DNA of 20,475 nt. Origin: Loktanella sp. UBA3435 (GTDB lineage: Bacteria; Pseudomonadota; Alphaproteobacteria; Rhodobacterales; Rhodobacteraceae). Positions 7,821 through 15,767 of the stretch are shown in pieces; position 1 is the first letter of the stretch, and each line of letters starts with the position of its first letter. Below the pieces are notes generated by a model. The model did not search any database and was not told the origin of the DNA. It saw only the letters and a program-made list of their open reading frames with translations. The stretch spans positions 1 to 20,475 of the forward strand of contig DFSO01000006.1 in NCBI GenBank assembly GCA_002378665.1, in the 5' to 3' direction. The translations under genes were made by a program, and so were the position numbers.

Positions 7821-9068
7821 ATGACGGACAAACCCATCATCGTCATCGGCGCAGGGATGTGTGGAATCTCCACCGCCATCTGGCTGCAAAGGTCGGGGCA
7901 TGCGGTCACGCTGATGGACAAGGGCGCTCCCGGCATGGGGGCGTCTTTTGGCAATGCGGGGCTTTTGGCTGGGTGGGCTGTCGCACCTGTAACATCGCCC
8001 ACGCTCTGGCGGGACGCGCCGCGGCTTCTGCTCGACCCCAATAGCCCGCTGTTCATGAAGTGGGCGCATGTCCCAAAGATGCTGCCTTGGCTGGCGCAGT
8101 TTGTGTCGCATGCCAACGATGCCGCGACACGGCGCATCGTGTCACATTTGATCCCCCTCTTAAGCGACACCGTCGATCAGCATAAATCGCTGGTCCGAGG
8201 CACGGATTTGGAGCGCTGGGTCTGTGACAGTAAATTCAGTTTTGTCTATAAATCCAAGGCGCATTTTGAGGCGGATTCTTATGCGTGGAGCATGAAGAAA
8301 CTCGCAGGCCTTAGCCCGCAAATCGTCACAGGGCGCGCGGTTCAAGACTGCGAACCGATCCTTGGCCCCGACATTCAGTGCTTGGCCGTGCTAGAAGGAC
8401 AGGGTCACATCACAAATCCGGGGCAATACATCGCCGAGCTCGCGAAACACTTTGTTAAAAACGGCGGCACCCTTGTTCAGGCTCAGGTGCGTGATTTCAT
8501 CAAAACGAATGGGCGTATATCGCAAATCGAAACCGATCAGGGCACGTTTGATTGCAGTCGCGCCGTGATCACGGCGGGTATCTGGTCAAAAGACCTGATG
8601 AAAAAGCTGGGCCTCAAAGTCCCGCTTGAGGCCGAACGCGGGTATCATGTGATCTTTGAAAATCCGTCACAAGTGCCGCGCAATCCGATGCTGGTCGTAT
8701 CGGGAAAATTCGGTGTGAACCCGATGGAGATGGGGCTGCGCTGTGCGGGCACTGTTGAGCTTGGCGATCATCATGCAGGTCCCAGCAAGGCCCCGATTAA
8801 ATTGCTAAGGCGACATGTAAAAGAAACGTTTCCTGACCTCATATATTCAGGCACGCAAGAATGGATGGGGTTCCGCCCTTCAACGCCTGATAGCCTGCCC
8901 TTGATCGGAGAACTCGGAAATACAGGCATCTACACTGGCTTTGGCCACCAACATGTTGGCCTTACGGCTGGCCCCAAAACAGGCCGCCTGATCGCCCAGA
9001 TGATTGACGGCAATACCCCCAACGTCGATATGTCGCCCTATGCGCCCGCGCGCTACACCGCCTCGTGA
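7821..9068 (+). CDS. DadA-like FAD-dependent amino-acid dehydrogenase/oxidoreductase
   Basis: A 415-residue DAO-family flavoprotein. The FAD-binding loop VIGAGMCG is at 8-15, GASFGNAGLLAGWAVAP follows near 41-57, and the C-terminal signature FRPSTPDSLPLIG and GHQHVGLTAGPKTGRLIA is as in D-amino-acid dehydrogenases (DadA group). Such enzymes oxidise the amine carbon of D-amino acids or N-substituted amino acids and pass electrons to the respiratory chain. The start ATG follows AAGGA, which overlaps the stop of the upstream gene, leaving a 10-nt gap, so the two form an operon. Next to a DMGDH-like protein the likely substrate is an N-methylated or cyclic amino acid formed earlier in a betaine route, but this is inference. 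The stop lies 3 nt from the end of a convergent gene. Confidence 0.88.
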   Translation: MTDKPIIVIGAGMCGISTAIWLQRSGHAVTLMDKGAPGMGASFGNAGLLAGWAVAPVTSPTLWRDAPRLLLDPNSPLFMKWAHVPKMLPWLAQFVSHANDAATRRIVSHLIPLLSDTVDQHKSLVRGTDLERWVCDSKFSFVYKSKAHFEADSYAWSMKKLAGLSPQIVTGRAVQDCEPILGPDIQCLAVLEGQGHITNPGQYIAELAKHFVKNGGTLVQAQVRDFIKTNGRISQIETDQGTFDCSRAVITAGIWSKDLMKKLGLKVPLEAERGYHVIFENPSQVPRNPMLVVSGKFGVNPMEMGLRCAGTVELGDHHAGPSKAPIKLLRRHVKETFPDLIYSGTQEWMGFRPSTPDSLPLIGELGNTGIYTGFGHQHVGLTAGPKTGRLIAQMIDGNTPNVDMSPYAPARYTAS

Positions 9069-9071
9069 TTT

Positions 9072-11105
9072 TCAAATATCTTTGCAAATTCGCAAGGCGT
9101 CATAAAGTGCTGCGTGAATATTGCGCCCCGAAATCGCATCACCGAGCCGCGCCAGAAGAAACCCACCTTCCGCCTGTGTCGGTTTAAGCGGGTTTTGCCC
9201 CGCGACCATCGCGTCTTGATCAATCTGGCCAAGGTTGCACGAGTGCGCCTTAAGGTCGTGATACAGGGCATCCATTGGCGTTATGCCATGCTCGATTACA
9301 ACATGGTCGACCACGTGAACCGATGTTTCACCCGTCAATACATGGCGCAACGTGACCTCTTTTCGGTTCCCCAATTGCGCCACCTTTTCGATGTCTTGAA
9401 AGCAGGTGAACGTGACCCCTTGGCTCGCAAGGTCGCGCAGGACAACGGCAGAGTTCGTGGGGCCAAGGTCATGTGCCGTCGCCCGATCAGGGCTGATATG
9501 GCGGACCGTGCAACCCAGTCGCGCCAAGACATCCGCGCAGACCAGCGCGGGGTGGTCGCCTGTTTCGTCAAACAACATCACCTCGCCGCTCAATCGCGCC
9601 GTGCCAGACAAGACGTCCCAGCTCGACGTGGTGAGAGCAGCGCCCTCAAAATCTGGCGCGTCAGGCCAGCCGCCGGTTGCGATAATCACAACGTCAGGGG
9701 CCTGATCCGTGATTTCATCCGTCTCCGCGAAAGTATTCAAACGGACATCCACACCAAGATGCGCGACCTCCGAGATCAGCCAATCCGCAACGCCCCAAAT
9801 CTGGCGACGGGTCATGCCAGCGCTTGCCAGTTTGAGTTGCCCACCCAAACTGTCGCTTGCTTCGAACAAAACGACGTCGTGACCCCGCAACGCAGATATC
9901 CGTGCCGCTTCTAATCCCGCAGGGCCGCCACCGACGACCACGACTTTTTTGACAGTTTCTGCTTTCGTGATCAGATGCGGCATCTTGGCCTCGCGACCCG
10001 TCGCCGCGTTATGGCCACAGACCGCCGCCTTGCCTTGGTTCACGCGGTCCACGCAATAACCAAGGCCGACGCAGGGGCGAATGCGGTCGTCGTCACCACG
10101 GGCAAGCTTTGTGACCAAATATGGATCGGCCATATGGGCGCGGGTCATGCCGATCAGATCAACGTGCCCTTCGGCGACTGCATGGCGCGCAGTGGCGATA
10201 TCAGCCACGCCGCCCGCATGAAAAATCGGTATATTAACGGCCCTGCGTATGCGTCCTGCCACCGTCAAATGGGGCGCAGAGGGCATCCCCATCGGCGGCA
10301 CCCAGCCAGCCAAACCCAAATCGTCATAAGGCGCGCCCGCAAGGACATTCAGGAAATCAACGGCACCCGTTGCCGCAATCTTTCGGGCGATCTCGACACA
10401 GTCATCTGCATCCAGCCCACCCTTGGTCAACTCATCCCCCGTAACGCGCATTCCTAAAATCAGGTCAGGCCCAACGGCCTCGCGCACGGCCTCCAAAACC
10501 TGCATGGTCAGGCGCAAGCGGTTGTCGAGCGAGCCGCCGTAGTCGTCTTCACGCCTGTTGACGAGCGGCGACATAAACTGCCCCAGCAGATGTGAATGCG
10601 ACAACAATTCAATTCCGTCAAAGCCGCCTTGCTGGCAACGCTTCGCCGCATCAGCAAACTGCGCAATAATGCGGTTGATATCCTCGGCCTCCATGGTCTT
10701 TGGAAACGACCGATGCGCCCGTTCGCGCGTGCCAGACGGTCCTGCGACAGGCAACCAATGCCCGTCATCCCACGCCGTTCTGCGCCCCATATGGGTGATC
10801 TGGCACATCACAGCCGCACCATGGGACCGCACACCATCCGTCAGCTTTTTGAACCACGCAATGATGCTGTCATCGCCTGCGTAAAGTTGTCCGAACACCG
10901 ACGGGCTATCAGGGGCAATATTCGTTGATCCGCCAATAATCGTCAGGCCAATGCCGCCCTTCGCCTTTTCCTCATGATACAGACGATACCGATCCCGCGG
11001 ATGCCCGCCTTCCTCATAAGACGGCGCATGGGCCGTGCTCATAATACGATTGCGCAGGGTGAGGTGGCGCAACTGAAACGGGTCGAGCAGGGGGTCGTTT
11101 TTCAT
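9072..11105 (-). CDS. Trimethylamine dehydrogenase/N-methylproline demethylase-like NADH:flavin oxidoreductase
   Basis: A 677-residue protein with an Old-Yellow-Enzyme TIM barrel (about 1-335, including VNRREDDYGGSLDNRLR at 182-198) followed by an FAD/NAD(P) module (VVVVGGGPAGLEA near 388-400). This is the architecture of 2,4-dienoyl-CoA reductase, trimethylamine dehydrogenase and the StcD-type N-methylproline demethylases. The cluster region reads C345-VGLGY-C351 with a further C363. Trimethylamine dehydrogenase has four cysteine ligands, and the second position (348) here is Leu. That substitution may be usual in the stachydrine/hydroxyproline-betaine branch. I chose ATG 11105, which leaves a 19-nt gap to iolJ; the longer frame from 11171 would overlap iolJ by 47 nt. 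No clear ribosome site is seen. It lies last in the apparent iolD-C-B-J operon, so it may act on a methylated inositol-related compound or belong functionally to the demethylation genes next door. Confidence 0.87.
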   Translation of the reverse strand: MKNDPLLDPFQLRHLTLRNRIMSTAHAPSYEEGGHPRDRYRLYHEEKAKGGIGLTIIGGSTNIAPDSPSVFGQLYAGDDSIIAWFKKLTDGVRSHGAAVMCQITHMGRRTAWDDGHWLPVAGPSGTRERAHRSFPKTMEAEDINRIIAQFADAAKRCQQGGFDGIELLSHSHLLGQFMSPLVNRREDDYGGSLDNRLRLTMQVLEAVREAVGPDLILGMRVTGDELTKGGLDADDCVEIARKIAATGAVDFLNVLAGAPYDDLGLAGWVPPMGMPSAPHLTVAGRIRRAVNIPIFHAGGVADIATARHAVAEGHVDLIGMTRAHMADPYLVTKLARGDDDRIRPCVGLGYCVDRVNQGKAAVCGHNAATGREAKMPHLITKAETVKKVVVVGGGPAGLEAARISALRGHDVVLFEASDSLGGQLKLASAGMTRRQIWGVADWLISEVAHLGVDVRLNTFAETDEITDQAPDVVIIATGGWPDAPDFEGAALTTSSWDVLSGTARLSGEVMLFDETGDHPALVCADVLARLGCTVRHISPDRATAHDLGPTNSAVVLRDLASQGVTFTCFQDIEKVAQLGNRKEVTLRHVLTGETSVHVVDHVVIEHGITPMDALYHDLKAHSCNLGQIDQDAMVAGQNPLKPTQAEGGFLLARLGDAISGRNIHAALYDALRICKDI

Positions 11106-11124
11106 GTCGTGGGGCGACCCGCGC

Positions 11125-11958
11125 TTATCGCTGCGCTTGAAAAGCACGCAAGACTTGGCGGGTTGTGGCAACCAGTGGATCGTGGGTTTCCTTGAGGATC
11201 GTCACGCGGTCAAAGCGGTCGGGGTCTGCGTTCACAGCCTCGCGCAAGGCTGCACCAAACGCCATGCGCAACTCGGTTCCGATGTTGAATTTGCACACAG
11301 ATGAGGTTGTCGCGAGCAATTTGCGCTGCTCCACGGGCACACCTGATCCGCCGTGGATGACCAGCGGCACCGTCGTCACAGCTTCAATCGCGCGGATGCG
11401 CTCGATGTCGAGGCCGCCTTCTTTATCTTGCTGCAAATGCACGTTGCCCACAGAAATCGCCATCGCGTCAACGCCAGTTTCTTTTGCAAACTTGGCAGCT
11501 TCCGCAGGGTCCGTACCCGCCGAATTCTCACCACCAGAATAGCCGACAAAACCGATCTCGCCCTCGCAAGACACGCCCATCTTATGGGCTATCTCGGCAA
11601 TCGCGGCTGTCTCGTCAATGTTTTCGTTCAGGGATTTGCGCGACCCGTCAAACATAATCGAGGTGAACCCGGACTCAAGCGCCTCGCGGCATTCCTCAAC
11701 TGTATAACCATGATCCAAATGGGCCACGACAGGAACACTTGCCCCTTCGGCTAAGTATCTAAACATCTTGCCCAAAATCGGCAGCGGCGTATGCGCCCGA
11801 CACCCTGGTCCTGCCTGCAAAATCACAGGGCACCCTTCGGCCTCGGCCGCCGCTACATAGGCGCGCATATCTTCCCAACCCAGCGTTACCAAACCCGCCA
11901 CCGCATAGTTGCCCTTGAGCGCTGGCTGTAGCACCTCTGCCAATGTCACAAGGCTCAT
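11125..11958 (-). CDS. iolJ: Class II aldolase, likely 6-phospho-5-dehydro-2-deoxy-D-gluconate aldolase
   Basis: A 277-residue class II fructose-bisphosphate aldolase-family protein. The metal and catalytic residues are visible: Asp82/His83 in AHLDHG, His174 in GNVHLQ and His202 in IHGGSG. SIMFDGS, GEIGFVGY and FNIGTELR are further family marks. In the inositol pathway IolJ splits the phosphorylated keto-deoxy-gluconate (DKGP) into dihydroxyacetone phosphate and malonate semialdehyde. The start ATG overlaps the iolB stop as ATGA, which indicates translational coupling. Position His174 is followed by Leu rather than the Gly usual in FbaA/GatY, so general glycolytic aldolase is less likely than a specialised one. 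The IolJ role rests mainly on the iol context. Confidence 0.87.
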   Translation of the reverse strand: MSLVTLAEVLQPALKGNYAVAGLVTLGWEDMRAYVAAAEAEGCPVILQAGPGCRAHTPLPILGKMFRYLAEGASVPVVAHLDHGYTVEECREALESGFTSIMFDGSRKSLNENIDETAAIAEIAHKMGVSCEGEIGFVGYSGGENSAGTDPAEAAKFAKETGVDAMAISVGNVHLQQDKEGGLDIERIRAIEAVTTVPLVIHGGSGVPVEQRKLLATTSSVCKFNIGTELRMAFGAALREAVNADPDRFDRVTILKETHDPLVATTRQVLRAFQAQR

Positions 11959-12809
11959 TTGAATTTCGCAATCATGTCTTTGATGCCGGGGATCGTTTCG
12001 ATCTGCGCGGCATGTGTGGGTTGAAAATATTGGACCAAGCTACGTTGGCTTAAGCCGCCCAGAATAGTGAAGTAATACATCTCGTAACCGGGCATCACCG
12101 CACAGGGATGATAGCCAGAGGGGAGCAAAATCGTCGAGCGATCCATCAGTTGATACGCATCTCCGGGCTTGCCTTCTTCGTGCTGGATGATCTGAACGCC
12201 AGAGCCATGATTGGGGCGAAACCGGAAGTTATAGGTCTCGTCGTGGCGGGTCTCGATGATGTTACCAGCCGCGTCTTTGCGGTCCGTGTCATGCTTATGG
12301 GCAGGGAACCCGGACCAGCCGCCTTGACCAACTGTGAACAGTTCCGACACCAGCAAACGGCCAACCTTACCGTGATACTTCGTGCCCAAAATATGTTTAA
12401 TCTTGCGGTGGGTTTTGGTGTCGTCAGAGCCGTATTGCACCTTGTCAATCTCGGCCACACGCACGTCAAACGGATCAAGGACTTTGTCGTACCGCGCACC
12501 CGCGATAAATGTCTCGGTGTCACGTACAGCAACAATCGTCACCTTCGCGCCGACAGGCACATAAACACCCTCAGGTTCGCCGTCCCAAACGTCCACGCCG
12601 CGGCTGCCCACGGCCTTAAACGACACGCCCTCAATCTCGACATCAACCGTGCCAGTCGCAGGCACAATGCAGGTCTCGTAGTTCGGCACTTGGTATTCAA
12701 ACGCCTCGCCAGCCTTGAGCTTGACGATGTTGAAATAATTCAGCGGAACATTCGGATCATCCGCGTCGACGATCGGTTTGTTCTGATTGTCATGGGGTGC
12801 AATATGCAT
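11955..12809 (-). CDS. iolB: 5-deoxy-glucuronate isomerase
   Basis: A 284-residue bicupin of the KduI/IolB family, normal length. The C-terminal cupin carries the expected metal ligands: His171 and His173 in FPAHKHD, a glutamate in HDETYNFRF (about 189-197), and a histidine in SGYHPCAV. IolB converts 5-deoxy-glucuronate to 2-deoxy-5-keto-gluconate, the substrate of IolC. The start at 12809 has AAGGAA a few bases upstream and lies 9 nt after the iolC stop. The stop overlaps the iolJ start by 4 nt. These tight joins show a single transcript. The family assignment is firm. Confidence 0.94.
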   Translation of the reverse strand: MHIAPHDNQNKPIVDADDPNVPLNYFNIVKLKAGEAFEYQVPNYETCIVPATGTVDVEIEGVSFKAVGSRGVDVWDGEPEGVYVPVGAKVTIVAVRDTETFIAGARYDKVLDPFDVRVAEIDKVQYGSDDTKTHRKIKHILGTKYHGKVGRLLVSELFTVGQGGWSGFPAHKHDTDRKDAAGNIIETRHDETYNFRFRPNHGSGVQIIQHEEGKPGDAYQLMDRSTILLPSGYHPCAVMPGYEMYYFTILGGLSQRSLVQYFQPTHAAQIETIPGIKDMIAKFK

Positions 12810-12818
12810 GGGATTTCC

Positions 12819-13790
12819 TTAGGTTACGTCTGTGGGGCCAGCGTGAGCGGCCAAGAATTTATCGAGATCGGCAGGGTAGGGCATCGCAGGCGCACAGCCC
12901 GGTTTTGCCACCACTATCGCCGCACAAGCAGAGCCGCGCAGTACGGCGGTTTTCAGGTCAAGGCCAGCCGCCAGAGACGACAACATCCCCGCCATAAAAC
13001 TATCACCAGCGCCTGTGGGTTTGAGCGCTTCAACGGTGTAAATGCCTGTGCGCATCTCACCCTCGGCACTTATCGTTATCGCACCCTCAGCACCCATTTT
13101 GTAAACAACAATCGTGGCGGTTGAGGCGGCAAGTTCGCGGGCTTTATCTAGACCCTTCTCAATGCCACCCGCCATAAATCCGAACTCTTCGTCATTGCCG
13201 ACGATCACGTCAGACATCGCAGCGGCGCGCGACAAAACTTCTTCGGCAACTTCCGCGGAAGGCCATGAGTAGGGGCGGTAGTCGACGTCGAAAATCACCG
13301 GCAGGCCAGCCGCGCGGGCCAGTTCAAACGCCCGAAATGCGGCTGTACGCGAAGGCTCGGCTGCAAACACCGTGCCAGCCGTGACCAGCGCACCAAAGCG
13401 GGAATAATCCACCGCCTCAACATCCGCGACGGTCATCTCAAAGTCAGCAGCCCCATTGCGATAGATCACCGACTGATGCCCCTGCACGCGGCTTTCATAA
13501 AGTGCGAGCGAATTGCGCGCCTCGCCGCCCACCGACTTCACGTAGGTCGCATCGACACCATAATGTGCGAGCTTATTGCGGCAAAACCGCCCCACGGCAT
13601 CATCAGAAACGCAGGTCACAAGGGCGGCTTTCCCGCCCAGCTTCACAATCCCCGCTGCGATATTGGCCGATGATCCGCCCATATCGGCGGTGAAGTTATC
13701 CGCATCCTCGGTGGCTACGCCGTTGGCAGGAAACAGGTCCATGCCAACGCGGCCCACGACGACAAAATTGTTGGCCTTGATGCCTTCCAT
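12819..13790 (-). CDS. iolC: 5-dehydro-2-deoxygluconokinase (PfkB family)
   Basis: A 323-residue PfkB/ribokinase-fold sugar kinase. Seen are GGSSANIAAG (38-47), the IolC-typical DVDYRPYSW (168-176) and the C-terminal signature KPTGAGDSFMAG (257-268), with Asp263 as catalytic base. IolC phosphorylates 2-deoxy-5-keto-gluconate with ATP. The ATG at 13790 shares one base with the iolD stop (TGATG), so the two are translationally coupled. A GTG immediately before it (13793) is the only alternative. Many proteobacterial IolC proteins carry an extra C-terminal DUF2090 aldolase-like domain. This one ends as a bare kinase, consistent with a separate aldolase gene (iolJ) two positions downstream. Confidence 0.94.
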   Translation of the reverse strand: MEGIKANNFVVVGRVGMDLFPANGVATEDADNFTADMGGSSANIAAGIVKLGGKAALVTCVSDDAVGRFCRNKLAHYGVDATYVKSVGGEARNSLALYESRVQGHQSVIYRNGAADFEMTVADVEAVDYSRFGALVTAGTVFAAEPSRTAAFRAFELARAAGLPVIFDVDYRPYSWPSAEVAEEVLSRAAAMSDVIVGNDEEFGFMAGGIEKGLDKARELAASTATIVVYKMGAEGAITISAEGEMRTGIYTVEALKPTGAGDSFMAGMLSSLAAGLDLKTAVLRGSACAAIVVAKPGCAPAMPYPADLDKFLAAHAGPTDVT

Positions 13791-15652
13791 CACACGCCCT
13801 TCCGCTGCTTGGACCGGCTCGCCTCAATCTCGGCGTGCTTCTCGGCAACCTTGGCATGTTCGGTCACATGCGGCGTGCCGACCTCCCACCATGCGTGACC
13901 TTGGGTCGTCCAACCCTCGTAGGCGTCAACCTTCATCACGATCACAGATGTCTTATCGGCTGCCTTTGCGCGCTTAAACGCCTCGCCCAATTCCGCAGGG
14001 TTCGCGACAGTTTCAGCATTCGCACCCATCGACGCGGCATGCGCTTCGAAATCAACGGTGAACGGCGCAGGCACTGTCGGGCAATCGGCGATCAGGTTGT
14101 TAAAGCTCTCGTTGCCTGTGTTGTTTTGCAGCTTGTTAATCACCGCAAAGCCGCCGTTATCCAGCACGCAGATAATCAGCTTTTTACCCGTAAGTACCGA
14201 CGAATAAATATCAGAGTTCATCAACAGATAAGACCCGTCACCCGTGAACACGATGGTGTCCTTCTCAGGCTCGCGCTCGGATTGCGCAATCCGCGCACCC
14301 CAGCCACCCGCGATCTCGTAACCCATGCAGGAAAAGCCGAATTCAACGTCCACAGTGCCAATATCCTTGGTCTGCCAATGCGCCGTGACCTCCGCAGGCA
14401 AACCACCCGCCGCTGCGACAACACGGTCGCGCGGATCACACAGATCGTTCACAACACGGATCGCTTGGGCATAAGAATTCGGGCCATTCGACGGGGTCGT
14501 GATCTCGTCCGTATAGGCCACCCACTTGACGCGCTCGGCCTTGGCAAAATCAACCCAAGTCGCAGGGGCCTTATAGTCACCCAAGGCGCTCAACGCGCCC
14601 AACGCCAGCTTGGCATCCCCCACAATCGGCATCGACAAATGCTTCACCGCATCATGGCGCGCGACGTTCAACCCGATGATCTTTGCGTCCTTTGCAAACG
14701 CCGTCCAAGACCCCGTCGTGAAATCCTGCAAACGCGTGCCAACAGCCAAAATCACATCGGCCTTTTCGGCCACAGCATTCGCACTATCGGATCCCGTCAC
14801 ACCCACTGGCCCGATATTGAGCGGATGGCCTTGCAGCATATTCGCACGGCCCGCAATCGTCTCGATCACAGGGATATCATGCGCCTCGGCAAAGGCAGTT
14901 AATTCAGCAACAGCACCCGAATACTGCACACCACCACCCGCGATAATCACAGGGCGCTTTGCTTTCTTCAGCAACGCCACCGCGTCAGAAATCTCCGCCA
15001 CATCAGGCGATTGACGGCGAATGCGGTGCACGCGCTTTTCAAAGAAGCTTGCAGGATACTCAAACGTCCAGCCCTGCACATCTTGCGGCAAACCAATGAA
15101 CGCAGGGCCGCAATCTGCAGGGTCCAGCATGGTAGCGAGGGCGGCAGGCAGCGATTGCAAAATTTGCGCAGGATGCGTGATGCGATCCCAGAACCGTGTG
15201 ACCGCTTTAAACGCGTCATTCACACCCAAGGTCGGGTTCCCGTAATGCTCCAACTGCTGCAACACAGGGTCGGGCAGGCGGGTGATATAGGCATCACCGC
15301 ACAGCATTAGCATCGGCAAACGGTTCGCATGGGCAAGGGCGGCGGACGTCAAAAGGTTCGCCGTACCTGGACCCGCACTCGCGGTGCAAAACATGAAACG
15401 CTGACGCAACCACTGCTTGGTATAGGCCGCAGCGGCGAATCCCATGCTCTGTTCGTTCTGCCCGCGATACAGCGGCAGAGTGTCGCGTACATCGTAAAGC
15501 GCCTCACCCAGACAAGTGACGTTGCCATGGCCGAAAATCCCGAAACCTCCGCCAAAAACCCGCATCTCTTCGCCATCTATCTCAATAAACTGATTGTTCA
15601 GATAGGAAATAATGGCTTGGGCCGTCGTCAATGTAATGGTGCGATCAGTCAT
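13790..15652 (-). CDS. iolD: 3D-(3,5/4)-trihydroxycyclohexane-1,2-dione hydrolase (ThDP enzyme)
   Basis: A 620-residue thiamine-diphosphate enzyme of acetolactate-synthase fold and normal IolD length. The N-terminal domain has the catalytic glutamate Glu67 in YRGQNEQSMGFAA, and FCTASAGPGTANLL follows at 88-101. The cofactor-binding motif begins GDGSYLLMNSDIYSS near 468 and ends in LDNGGFAVINKLQ. IolD opens the ring of the trihydroxycyclohexanedione to give 5-deoxy-glucuronate. The start at 15652 (MTDRTITLTT) has a purine-rich AAGAGA upstream. The longer in-frame start at 15790 would read across the divergent promoter and operator, so I rejected it. It is the first gene of the minus-strand iol operon and faces the 115-bp regulatory region. 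Confidence 0.95.
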   Translation of the reverse strand: MTDRTITLTTAQAIISYLNNQFIEIDGEEMRVFGGGFGIFGHGNVTCLGEALYDVRDTLPLYRGQNEQSMGFAAAAYTKQWLRQRFMFCTASAGPGTANLLTSAALAHANRLPMLMLCGDAYITRLPDPVLQQLEHYGNPTLGVNDAFKAVTRFWDRITHPAQILQSLPAALATMLDPADCGPAFIGLPQDVQGWTFEYPASFFEKRVHRIRRQSPDVAEISDAVALLKKAKRPVIIAGGGVQYSGAVAELTAFAEAHDIPVIETIAGRANMLQGHPLNIGPVGVTGSDSANAVAEKADVILAVGTRLQDFTTGSWTAFAKDAKIIGLNVARHDAVKHLSMPIVGDAKLALGALSALGDYKAPATWVDFAKAERVKWVAYTDEITTPSNGPNSYAQAIRVVNDLCDPRDRVVAAAGGLPAEVTAHWQTKDIGTVDVEFGFSCMGYEIAGGWGARIAQSEREPEKDTIVFTGDGSYLLMNSDIYSSVLTGKKLIICVLDNGGFAVINKLQNNTGNESFNNLIADCPTVPAPFTVDFEAHAASMGANAETVANPAELGEAFKRAKAADKTSVIVMKVDAYEGWTTQGHAWWEVGTPHVTEHAKVAEKHAEIEASRSKQRKGV

Positions 15653-15767
15653 CAGTTTTCTCTTTTCAGGAACGGGCGACACGCGATTGCGTCTTGCGCG
15701 GTTTCGAATCTCAGGATACTTATTTTGCAACCGGTTGCAAAGTGTATTTCGGGGCAGGGAGAAAAGC
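15653..15767. promoter_or_regulatory. Divergent promoter region iolD / dehydrogenase
   Basis: This 115-bp region must hold promoters for both arms of the iol locus. On the + strand, TTGCGC (15694-15699) and GATACT (15715-15720) are weak -35/-10 candidates just before the operator. On the - strand, a TTGCAA inside the operator with a TATCCT 16 bp further is a possible pair. In both readings the operator at 15724-15741 overlaps the promoter or the start site, as expected for repression. Confidence 0.55.
15724..15741. promoter_or_regulatory. LacI-type operator (18-bp perfect palindrome)
   Basis: TTTGCAACCGGTTGCAAA is an uninterrupted perfect palindrome with the GCAA..CG..TTGC character and central CG typical of LacI-family sites. 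It lies between iolD and the divergent dehydrogenase. A 16-bp near-copy lies upstream of the LacI-family gene in the same locus, which strongly suggests that this protein is the binder. Confidence 0.85.

Noticed and set aside
6914..8170. 418-codon open frame on the - strand
   Set aside because: It is antisense to two well-supported flavoprotein genes with low-complexity, Cys/His/Arg-rich content and no ribosome site.
11106..11171. N-terminal extension of the TMADH-like flavoprotein to 11171
   Set aside because: It would overlap iolJ by 47 nt and add residues unlike the family, while MKNDPLLDPFQL is a typical family start.
12108..13124. 338-codon open frame on the + strand
   Set aside because: It is antisense to iolB and iolC and crosses their junction; no recognisable protein family.
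13835..14902. 355-codon open frame on the + strand
   Set aside because: It is antisense to iolD, whose ThDP motifs fix the coding strand; the translation is Arg/His-rich and shows no domain.
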